Assembly (NCBI GenBank): GCA_031254175.1
Contig: JAIRUY010000065.1
Location: forward strand, 1 to 5,199
Direction: 5' to 3'
Source of the DNA: Treponema sp.
GTDB taxonomy: Bacteria > Spirochaetota > Spirochaetia > Treponematales > Breznakiellaceae
DNA: 5,199 bases
How positions within the stretch are numbered: the stretch's first letter is position 1; the number at the start of each line of letters is the position of its first letter. Shown here in pieces: positions 1 through 5,199 of this stretch. The translations under genes were made by a program, and so were the position numbers. The notes under the pieces were generated by a model that saw only the letters and a list, made by a program, of their open reading frames with translations, was not told the origin of the DNA and ran no database searches.

Positions 1-1036
1 GGATTAATGCCTGATCCCATCGTTTCACATCGCTGTTTGTGCCAAGCTCTACGCAGCAAAGATCCATGCAGATTCTGCCTGCCAATGGATAGGTTTTTCC
101 GTTGATCATAACCTGCCAATTGCCGCTTACTGGGCGGGGAAGGCCGTCTGCATAACCTACCGGAAGCACCCCAATGAATGTATCCCGGGCGGCTGTCCAA
201 ATTCGGCCATAGGAGACGGATTCGCCTTTTTTTACCTTTTTTATCAATATGACTGTGCTTATAAGCTCCATCACCGGCTGCACCCGGATTGGTTCAAGAG
301 GAAAAGCCGGGATTTCGTTTTCCTCCACGGCTTTGTAGCCGTAAAGCAAAAGCCCGGGCCTTACCATGTCAAACCATGTGTCCGGATGAAGGATAACAGC
401 GCCTGAATTTGCCGCATGGACGATACCCGGGTCAATGTTTGCATCCCTGATGGTGCTGATGGCGTCATTAAACCGCTTAAGCTGCCATTGTGTGTAAGCT
501 CTGTCCCCATCATCCGCCGAGTCGGAAACTGCAAAATGAGTGGCTGTTCCTTCCAATTTTAGCCAGGGGCAGTCAGTTATGTGCCGGGCAAGAGCAAGGG
601 ATTCTTCGGGCAGGCATCCAATCCGCCCCATGCCGGTGTCAATTTTCAAATGAACGGATAATTTGGTTTTTTCCACTGAGGCTTGTTTATTCAGGGCATC
701 GGCAAACCATGTGTCAGAAATAAAGGGAATAAGGCCGGATGAAGCAATTTCCGGTATTTCTGCTGCGTGCGGCTGTGAAAAAAGCAGAATAGGAGCTTTT
801 ATTCCCCCTTTTCTGAGCTCTGTCCCCTCTGTCGTAGTAGTTACGCCAAGGCAATTTGCGCCAATTTCAAGGCTTTTTCTGGCTATTCCAAGCGACCCAT
901 GACCGTAAGCATCGGCTTTAACCGGCACACAAATGCGCCGGCTGCCTTTTTCCGGCGAATCAAGCCCAATTCTTGTCTTTACAGCCTTAAAATTCCCTTC
1001 AAAACGGTCTAAATGAATTATTACCTTAGTTCTCAT
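1..1036 (-). CDS. alr: Alanine racemase (PLP-dependent), 3' end cut off by window edge
   Basis: Cytoplasmic enzyme that interconverts L- and D-alanine and supplies D-alanine for peptidoglycan. The 345 codons visible start MRTKVIIHLDRFEGN. The PLP-lysine motif PVKADAYGHG places the Schiff-base lysine at K40. HLKIDTGMGRIG is a conserved barrel motif. H167 lies in ATHFA, and R226 in MVRPG matches the arginine that contacts the PLP pyridine nitrogen. SYGRIW carries the catalytic tyrosine of the second active-site half (Y276), GYADG carries Y295, and GRICMD ends the visible C-terminal beta-domain. These correspond to K39, H166, R219, Y265, Y284 and M312-D313 of the Geobacillus enzyme, so the gene looks intact and active. 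Family members are about 360-390 residues, so a few tens of residues lie off the left edge. ATG at 1036 is the only in-frame start after a TGA at 1051-1049. No good Shine-Dalgarno is seen, only a weak GAG three bases upstream. It is divergent from the lipoprotein operon. Confidence 0.96.
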   Translation of the reverse strand, partial: MRTKVIIHLDRFEGNFKAVKTRIGLDSPEKGSRRICVPVKADAYGHGSLGIARKSLEIGANCLGVTTTTEGTELRKGGIKAPILLFSQPHAAEIPEIASSGLIPFISDTWFADALNKQASVEKTKLSVHLKIDTGMGRIGCLPEESLALARHITDCPWLKLEGTATHFAVSDSADDGDRAYTQWQLKRFNDAISTIRDANIDPGIVHAANSGAVILHPDTWFDMVRPGLLLYGYKAVEENEIPAFPLEPIRVQPVMELISTVILIKKVKKGESVSYGRIWTAARDTFIGVLPVGYADGLPRPVSGNWQVMINGKTYPLAGRICMDLCCVELGTNSDVKRWDQALI

Positions 1037-1105
1037 ATTCTCATAATATCAAAAAATATCTCTTTATAAAAGTTGAATTTCCGATAATAAAAAGATATAT
1101 TAACT
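1037..1105. promoter_or_regulatory. Divergent AT-rich intergenic region between alr and the lipoprotein operon
   Basis: This 69-bp region must hold the start signals for both divergent genes, unless transcription begins further inside either coding region. It contains an imperfect inverted repeat: 1056-1069 pairs with 1085-1098 at 12 of 14 positions around a 15-nt centre. The region is very AT-rich, which raises the chance of a fortuitous match. Toward alr, an extended -10-like element (TG-A-TATTAT, hexamer at 1048-1043 on the minus strand) is visible without a good -35. That the region is regulatory follows from its position. The exact elements are inference. Confidence 0.55.
1073..1101 (+). 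promoter_or_regulatory. Candidate sigma-70-type promoter for the lipoprotein-PAP2-mnmE operon
   Basis: A -35-like TTGAAT (1073-1078) and a -10-like TATATT (1096-1101) are separated by exactly 17 nt. They match the bacterial housekeeping consensus at 4 of 6 and 5 of 6 positions. Transcription would begin at about 1107-1108, practically on top of the ATG at 1106 and just upstream of the in-frame ATG at 1112. The mRNA would therefore be leaderless or nearly so, which agrees with the lack of a Shine-Dalgarno. The region is so AT-rich that a chance match is possible. Confidence 0.4.
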
Positions 1106-2650
1106 ATGGATATGGGTTCCCGAAAGGTTATAAAAACGCTTTTTTCTCTCGTTATAATTGTCTTTTGGGGCGGATGTGATGCCATGGACAGTTTTTTGCC
1201 TTCTGTCGGTACTTATAAAATAAACGCCTTGGTTAATGATATTCCTCTGGATGAATGCTCTTTTATTGGTTCAAATAAAGCATTACGTCCATATTTTGAG
1301 GAGTCTGTTTCAAACGACCCTGATGTTACCGCCCTTGTGGTTTTTTTAAGGAATTCCAGGGGAGAGATCATTGGGCAGAGAGTTGTTTACAGCCTTGAAA
1401 ATGATGGTTTTGAAGCCAATGAAACAGTGGTTCTGGTGAAAAACCTTGATGATGTGCTGCCTGCTTTTCCACTGCCGGTAAACTTATCCATCGGTCGGTA
1501 TATTATGGTTTCACAGGTTATGAGGGGAAAGGATATCCTGCAAAGGAGCGAAAGAGCTTTCTTCTATCTGGGTAATACTGATTTTTCCTATGAAGGTATT
1601 AATGTACATCTGCCCGGCATTACAGAAAATACCCAGGTTATTCCAAGGGGTATGGTTGTAATGCTGGAAGCTAAATTAAATTTCGACAGCCGTCTGGATC
1701 CGTATATTGTGTGGTATAACGGCAGAAGAAAAATCAGCGAAGGGAAATATTCTGACGGAGCAGGGTTGTTATTGTGGAAAGCGCAGGAACAAAGCGGTTT
1801 CTATAACATCCGTGCTGAAGTATACCCCGTAGAAAATTATTTTGGATTGGCAGGGTATCAAAAAGAAATCTCCCTGCTTGTTTCATCAAAAACATTAGAT
1901 ACGCATCTTGTTTCAGAAGATATACCGCAGCTTTTTCACTGGTATTTATTTGAAGGCGATTTAAATGATTCAAAAATGGCTGCTTCCGCGGAAAGAGCCT
2001 TAAAACCTGCCGCCAATAACAGGCCTCAATGGATGCCGGCAAACGGTTCCTTCGGACTTGCTACCGGCTATAATAACGTTGTTATGCTCCCGAAGGTTTC
2101 AGTTTCAAACGCGGCAGAAACCTCTGCTGTAGATTCAGGCAAATGGCAGACATTGTTCCGCTTTAAGCCTGTAAATGACGGGGAAATCTTCTCGGTATTA
2201 TTTGAGTCGTCTCCCGATATTTCCATGGTTGTCGAGAAAGAAAACAGAAATCTGGTTTTAAGATTGATCTCCCCGGCAAAAACTGTTTCGCAGGTTATCA
2301 CTCTTCCTGAACAGGTTTCATTTATTACTGCCGGTGTAAATTTTTCCATTGTTTCCGGAAAATTGTCGGCTAAAATCAATATTATGGGAGACTCTGTTGA
2401 GCAGGGTCAATTGGCTGCGGAGCCAATTTATCTTGAAGTTGAAATAGAAAATAATTTTCAGATTTTACTTGGAATAAAGCCGGAGGAGACTCTTTCCGGC
2501 GGCTCCGTTATCCGCAATAAACCGGCTGTTACCGCAATTTGGGACGAGTTTGCCCTTTACAATGCGCCGCCGATGGAAATTATTGAATCGGAAGTAAAAC
2601 AAGCCGGAAACAAAAGATATTTTGACTCAAGTGTAGATTCTTTTTATTGA
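1106..2650 (+). CDS. Predicted lipoprotein with Ig-like and LamG/concanavalin-like regions
   Basis: I do not recognise a named gene. The 514-residue product begins with a positively charged segment (SRKVIK) and a hydrophobic stretch to about residue 21. Then comes FWGGC with C24, an atypical lipobox (W at -3) that would be tolerable in spirochaetes. Residues about 33-165 look like a beta-rich domain. Residues about 172-241 have an Ig-like pattern: strand-forming start, VWYNG around W203, LLLWK around W224, then GFYNIRAEVYP. Residues about 278-486 resemble a LamG/concanavalin A-like jellyroll, opening with HWYLFEGDLNDS and ending with WDEFALYN, the usual layout of such modules. No catalytic motif is visible. 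A ligand-binding or structural surface role is inference. ATG at 1106 follows an in-frame TAA at 1088-1090. The in-frame ATG at 1112 is an alternative that leaves the signal peptide intact. Neither has a convincing Shine-Dalgarno. It is first in the probable operon, 17 nt from the next gene. Confidence 0.85.
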   Translation: MDMGSRKVIKTLFSLVIIVFWGGCDAMDSFLPSVGTYKINALVNDIPLDECSFIGSNKALRPYFEESVSNDPDVTALVVFLRNSRGEIIGQRVVYSLENDGFEANETVVLVKNLDDVLPAFPLPVNLSIGRYIMVSQVMRGKDILQRSERAFFYLGNTDFSYEGINVHLPGITENTQVIPRGMVVMLEAKLNFDSRLDPYIVWYNGRRKISEGKYSDGAGLLLWKAQEQSGFYNIRAEVYPVENYFGLAGYQKEISLLVSSKTLDTHLVSEDIPQLFHWYLFEGDLNDSKMAASAERALKPAANNRPQWMPANGSFGLATGYNNVVMLPKVSVSNAAETSAVDSGKWQTLFRFKPVNDGEIFSVLFESSPDISMVVEKENRNLVLRLISPAKTVSQVITLPEQVSFITAGVNFSIVSGKLSAKINIMGDSVEQGQLAAEPIYLEVEIENNFQILLGIKPEETLSGGSVIRNKPAVTAIWDEFALYNAPPMEIIESEVKQAGNKRYFDSSVDSFY

Positions 2651-2667
2651 TAGTGCTGTTTTGAAAC

Positions 2668-3375
2668 ATGAAAAGATTTTTTTTTCCGTCCATTTGTCTG
2701 CTGGGCGCCTTTTTATTTTCATGCGCAGGTCAGGAAAAATCAATGTATATTCCTGTTCCCGATGAGTTTTTTTTTGAACAGGAACAAAAAAAAGTTGAAT
2801 TGGACATAATAACTGAAACCAGAGACGGAGTTTCAGTTGAAAATATGCCGCCCTGGATGTATTTTTATGCTTCCGGCGGAATTGAAGCAGTTGAAAGAAT
2901 TGGTTCTTATAATGGAAAATATGTTTTTATAGGGAATAATGAGGGAGAAAATTTTGACGCTCTGGGTATGTGGGTAGACAATTTCTCTGCTGTACGGGAT
3001 TTTACAATGCTGGCCGCTGACAGAATTGAAAGAAGAATAATTTCTGCGAGTACCATGTACCCTGAATATGAATACGGCTCTTTTTATGAGACAATGGTTA
3101 AAAAAGCCTATAGCAGTATATATTCCGGCGCAGTCAAGGAAGACACTTACTGGGTAAAAATGAAAGTTGGTGATGAAAATGATGATGGGGAAAACGGCAG
3201 CAGGCTTGATAATGCCGGGATTTATTATTTTTTCGTACTAATTACAATAGAAAAAGGTAAAATGCAGGCGGCAGTAACCAATATGATAGCAGAATCCCTC
3301 GCATCTGTTACTCCAACTGAAACTCAGCGTAATGCCATTATTCGCTTGCAGCAGCGGTTTTTTGAGAGGTTTTAA
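2668..3375 (+). CDS. Predicted lipoprotein of unknown function, possibly LPP20-like
   Basis: The 235-residue product starts MKRFFFPSICLLGAFLFSC, a good type II signal peptide with lipobox LFSC and lipidated cysteine C19. An acidic/lysine linker (FFEQEQKKVELD) follows. The mature domain has PPWM around W63, a predicted amphipathic helix LAADRIERRI (about 115-124), a hydrophobic strand IYYFFVLITI (185-194) and a C-terminal helix rich in Q and R. This order (P-x-W entry, helix with spaced alanines and arginines, late tyrosine-rich strand) is reminiscent of LPP20-type lipoproteins, but the likeness is weak and I would not name the function. ATG at 2668 is preceded directly by an in-frame TGA (2662-2664), and the signal peptide supports it. 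No Shine-Dalgarno is visible in the 17-nt gap, so translation may depend on coupling or on the AU-rich leader. The first 130 bp hold two T9 runs and one A8 run. Confidence 0.85.
   Translation: MKRFFFPSICLLGAFLFSCAGQEKSMYIPVPDEFFFEQEQKKVELDIITETRDGVSVENMPPWMYFYASGGIEAVERIGSYNGKYVFIGNNEGENFDALGMWVDNFSAVRDFTMLAADRIERRIISASTMYPEYEYGSFYETMVKKAYSSIYSGAVKEDTYWVKMKVGDENDDGENGSRLDNAGIYYFFVLITIEKGKMQAAVTNMIAESLASVTPTETQRNAIIRLQQRFFERF
2677..2793 (+). repeat. Cluster of homopolymer tracts (T9, T9, A8) in the lipoprotein 5' end
   Basis: Runs of nine T at 2677-2685, nine T at 2767-2775 and eight A at 2786-2793 lie inside the first 42 codons of the lipoprotein gene. The two T runs encode Phe-Phe-Phe and the A run lies over Lys-Lys. 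The reading frame is open in this copy. Such tracts can slip during replication or transcription. Whether they do so here cannot be seen from one sequence. Confidence 0.8.
3364..3369 (+). promoter_or_regulatory. Ribosome binding site of the PAP2 phosphatase gene
   Basis: GAGAGG sits eight bases before the ATG at 3378 and overlaps the last codons of the upstream lipoprotein gene. It is the clearest Shine-Dalgarno in the window. It fixes the start of the phosphatase and suggests translational coupling with the preceding gene, whose stop codon ends 2 nt before this ATG. Confidence 0.75.
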
Positions 3376-3377
3376 TT

Positions 3378-4346
3378 ATGGAAGCAATCCTGCAATGGGG
3401 ACTGGATTTTATCAGGGCTGTTCAAACTATTGCCAGTCCCGGTCTTACTTTTTTTATGCGGATAATAACCGCTCTTGGCGGAATGGCTTTGTATATGCTG
3501 TTAATTCCTTTTATTTATTGGTGCATAGATGAAAAAAAAGGTTTTCGTCTTGCTTTGCTGGCGTTAATTTCAATATGGATTAATTTGTCCCTGAAATTTC
3601 TTCTTGATCAACCCAGACCGTTTTTTGAAGGCTATGATCCTTCGGTAGGCATGCTCAATGAGCGTTTGGGCGGACTGCCTTCCGGGCATTCGCAAAATAC
3701 GCTGGTTATGCTGTTTATGCTTGCCTTCTGGGTAAAAAGAAACTGGTTCTATGCCACAGCGGGGGCGCTTTGTTTTTTAATTGGTTTTTCCAGAGTTTAC
3801 CTTGGAGTGCATTTCCCTACCGATGTTTTTGCGGGCTGGATGCTCGGCGGAATTATTCTTGCAGGTTTTTTTCTGCTGAACGGCAGAATAGAGACGCTCC
3901 TTGAAAAAGGAGGATTTCGCGCGAAAATGATAGCAAGCGCTTTTCTTTCATTCATTATGATAATTTATCTGCCGGACAAGGAACTGTTATTCCCCGGCGG
4001 AACTATACTTGGTATTTGCATTGGATATTGTCTTAACAAAAAATATGTTTTTTTTACAAGCAGCGCGCTTTTGGCAAGAACCGGAATTGAAAAATATCTT
4101 ACTTTCTTTGTCCGTTTGCTTTTGGGAGTTTCCGGTCTTCTTTTAATTTTTTGGGTTGGTGATAAATTAGTACTGCAAATCTTTCCTGCTCTGCAAAACG
4201 CCGCCAACTACAAACTTTACGGCTTTGTCTGGGCCGCGCTTTGTGGTTTCTGGGTCTCATTTGTTTCTCCCTGGATTTTCGTCAAATTCCGGCTGGCCAA
4301 AAATCTGCGGTTTGCCGGAACAATTGTTTCAGAAACTGAAAGATAA
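3378..4346 (+). CDS. PAP2-family membrane phosphatase
   Basis: A 322-residue integral membrane phosphatase of the type 2 phosphatidic acid phosphatase family. All three catalytic motifs are present: K-x6-RP (KFLLDQPRP, K73 to P81), PSGH (101-104, with H104 as the usual acid) and SR-x5-H (SRVYLGVH, S138 to H145, with H145 as the usual nucleophile). Hydrophobic segments lie at about 25-50, 56-76, 107-119, 122-141 and 147-167, which make up the catalytic core. About four more follow at 183-198, 205-219, 240-269 and 279-305, so the protein is longer than a minimal PAP2 domain. The family removes phosphate from lipid substrates such as phosphatidic acid or undecaprenyl pyrophosphate. The substrate here cannot be read from the sequence. 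An envelope-lipid role fits the neighbouring lipoproteins and the nearby alanine racemase gene. A strong ribosome binding site supports the start. Gaps to both neighbours are 2 nt, indicating co-transcription. Confidence 0.93.
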   Translation: MEAILQWGLDFIRAVQTIASPGLTFFMRIITALGGMALYMLLIPFIYWCIDEKKGFRLALLALISIWINLSLKFLLDQPRPFFEGYDPSVGMLNERLGGLPSGHSQNTLVMLFMLAFWVKRNWFYATAGALCFLIGFSRVYLGVHFPTDVFAGWMLGGIILAGFFLLNGRIETLLEKGGFRAKMIASAFLSFIMIIYLPDKELLFPGGTILGICIGYCLNKKYVFFTSSALLARTGIEKYLTFFVRLLLGVSGLLLIFWVGDKLVLQIFPALQNAANYKLYGFVWAALCGFWVSFVSPWIFVKFRLAKNLRFAGTIVSETER

Positions 4347-4348
4347 AA

Positions 4349-5199
4349 ATGATGAGTGATAAATCAGCCGTTTACGGTGACGATTGTAACATAGCTGCTT
4401 TTGCGACCTCTCCGGGAAACAGCGCCCTTACTTTAATTCGCTGTTCGGGGAAAGAGGCAATAGAAGCGGCGGCTTCAGTCTTTTCCGCGCCGGCAAAAAT
4501 AAAAAACGCCCGGGGCAATACTGTTATTCACGGCTGGATTGTATCGGCTGATAAAAAAATCGATGAAGTTCTTGTTTCTGTGTTCCGCGCTCCAAAAAGT
4601 TATACCGGCGAAGACAGCTTTGACATTAGCTGTCATGGCGGCACTGCTGCCGGAAAGGCAGTAATGAACGCTTTGAAATCCGCCGGGTTCCGTGATGCGC
4701 TGCCAGGTGAGTTTACATTCAGGGCCTTTATGAACGGAAAAATCGATCTTACCAGAAGCGAGTCTGTCATGGAACTTGTGTCCGCAAAAACTGAAACAGG
4801 CCGCAGTCATGCAGTTATGCGCCTTTCCGGTTCGCTTGAAAAAGAAATCAATAACATAAAAAATTTATTGGTTGAAGTTCTTGCCGGCGCGGAAATCTAT
4901 CTTGATTACTCGGAAGATGAAATAAGCTCTGATGCTGATGAAGCCGCAGGCAGGCTTCCAAAAAAGGAAATTGCGCTTGAGGTTTTCAAACGGCTTCAAA
5001 AACTGGCGGCTTCGTGGCAGCTTGAACGCATTTATCAGGAGGGAATTACGGTTGTTATTGCAGGGCGGCCAAATGCAGGCAAGTCCAGTCTCTTTAATTC
5101 TTTTTTAAAAGAAGACCGCTCCATTGTTACAGAAATTCCGGGTACTACCCGCGACTGGATTGAAGCATGGGTTTCCTTGGAGGGAATTCCTGTCCGCCT
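4349..5199 (+). CDS. mnmE: tRNA modification GTPase MnmE (TrmE), 3' part cut off by window edge
   Basis: MnmE works with MnmG to add an aminomethyl-type group at C5 of wobble uridine-34 in certain tRNAs, using a one-carbon folate and GTP hydrolysis. The 283 complete codons cover the N-terminal folate-binding domain, the start of the helical domain and the beginning of the inserted G domain. Signatures are SYTGEDSFDISCHGG, LPGEFTFRAFMNGKIDLTRSE, the Walker A/G1 motif GRPNAGKSS (239-247, K245) and the G2 motif GTTRD (265-269). The rest of the G domain and the C-terminal helical part with the usual C-terminal cysteine motif lie beyond the window (family length is about 450-480 residues). The start is ATG 4349 or the adjacent in-frame ATG 4352. 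A weak GAAAG at 4338-4342 fits either, and MSDK resembles known N-termini. The early segment SPGNSALTLIRCSG lacks the glycine-rich GRGGVG form of the E. coli protein. The gene follows the phosphatase by 2 nt. Confidence 0.96.
   Translation, partial: MMSDKSAVYGDDCNIAAFATSPGNSALTLIRCSGKEAIEAAASVFSAPAKIKNARGNTVIHGWIVSADKKIDEVLVSVFRAPKSYTGEDSFDISCHGGTAAGKAVMNALKSAGFRDALPGEFTFRAFMNGKIDLTRSESVMELVSAKTETGRSHAVMRLSGSLEKEINNIKNLLVEVLAGAEIYLDYSEDEISSDADEAAGRLPKKEIALEVFKRLQKLAASWQLERIYQEGITVVIAGRPNAGKSSLFNSFLKEDRSIVTEIPGTTRDWIEAWVSLEGIPVR

Noticed and set aside
490..902. Two overlapping plus-strand open frames (77 and 79 codons)
   Set aside because: They lie antisense to alanine racemase, whose minus-strand frame has all catalytic motifs. 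Their translations show no recognisable domain and they have no promoter or ribosome site.
1734..2379. Minus-strand open frames of about 100 codons inside the large lipoprotein gene
   Set aside because: They are antisense to a well-supported coding frame and resemble no family.
2480..2540. CCGG-rich stretch near the end of the first lipoprotein gene that could look like a hairpin
   Set aside because: No continuous stem followed by a T run could be traced. It lies within coding sequence and is explained by codon use.
3332..3532. Plus-strand 66-codon frame overlapping the lipoprotein end and the PAP2 start
   Set aside because: It is out of frame with two clearly real genes and has no motif of its own.
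3965..4207. Minus-strand 80-codon frame inside the PAP2 gene
   Set aside because: It is antisense to membrane-segment coding sequence. Its basic, low-complexity translation is typical of such shadows.
4475..4810. Minus-strand 111-codon frame inside mnmE
   Set aside because: It is fully antisense to conserved MnmE motifs and is a reading-frame artefact.

Overview
The window most resembles chromosomal DNA of a spirochaete, probably Treponema-like. It is moderately AT-rich and carries two adjacent lipoproteins with loose, spirochaete-style lipoboxes. The MnmE sequence after the G2 motif (GTTRDWIEAW) also fits that group. The organism assignment is inference from protein character, because no rRNA or other marker is present.

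Layout: on the minus strand, positions 1036 down to 1 hold the first 345 codons of a biosynthetic alanine racemase, whose C-terminal end lies outside the window. A 69-bp AT-rich divergent intergenic region (1037-1105) follows. From there a plus-strand gene train runs to the right edge: a 514-residue lipoprotein with an Ig-like and a LamG/concanavalin-like region (1106-2650), a 235-residue lipoprotein (2668-3375), a PAP2-family membrane phosphatase (3378-4346) and the 5' part of mnmE (4349-5199, truncated by the window edge). Gaps between the plus-strand genes are 17, 2 and 2 nt and no terminator is visible between them, so they probably form one operon.

Functionally the neighbourhood is mostly cell envelope. 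Alanine racemase supplies D-alanine for peptidoglycan, the PAP2 protein probably dephosphorylates a lipid or polyprenyl phosphate in the membrane, and the two lipoproteins should be anchored to a membrane. MnmE is the housekeeping GTPase of tRNA wobble-uridine modification and has no obvious functional tie to the others.

No mobile element, CRISPR array, RNA gene or clearly new system was seen. The items most worth a second look are the two uncharacterised lipoproteins, a cluster of homopolymer tracts at the 5' end of the second lipoprotein gene, and an imperfect inverted repeat with a promoter-like pair placed right against the start codon of the first lipoprotein gene.
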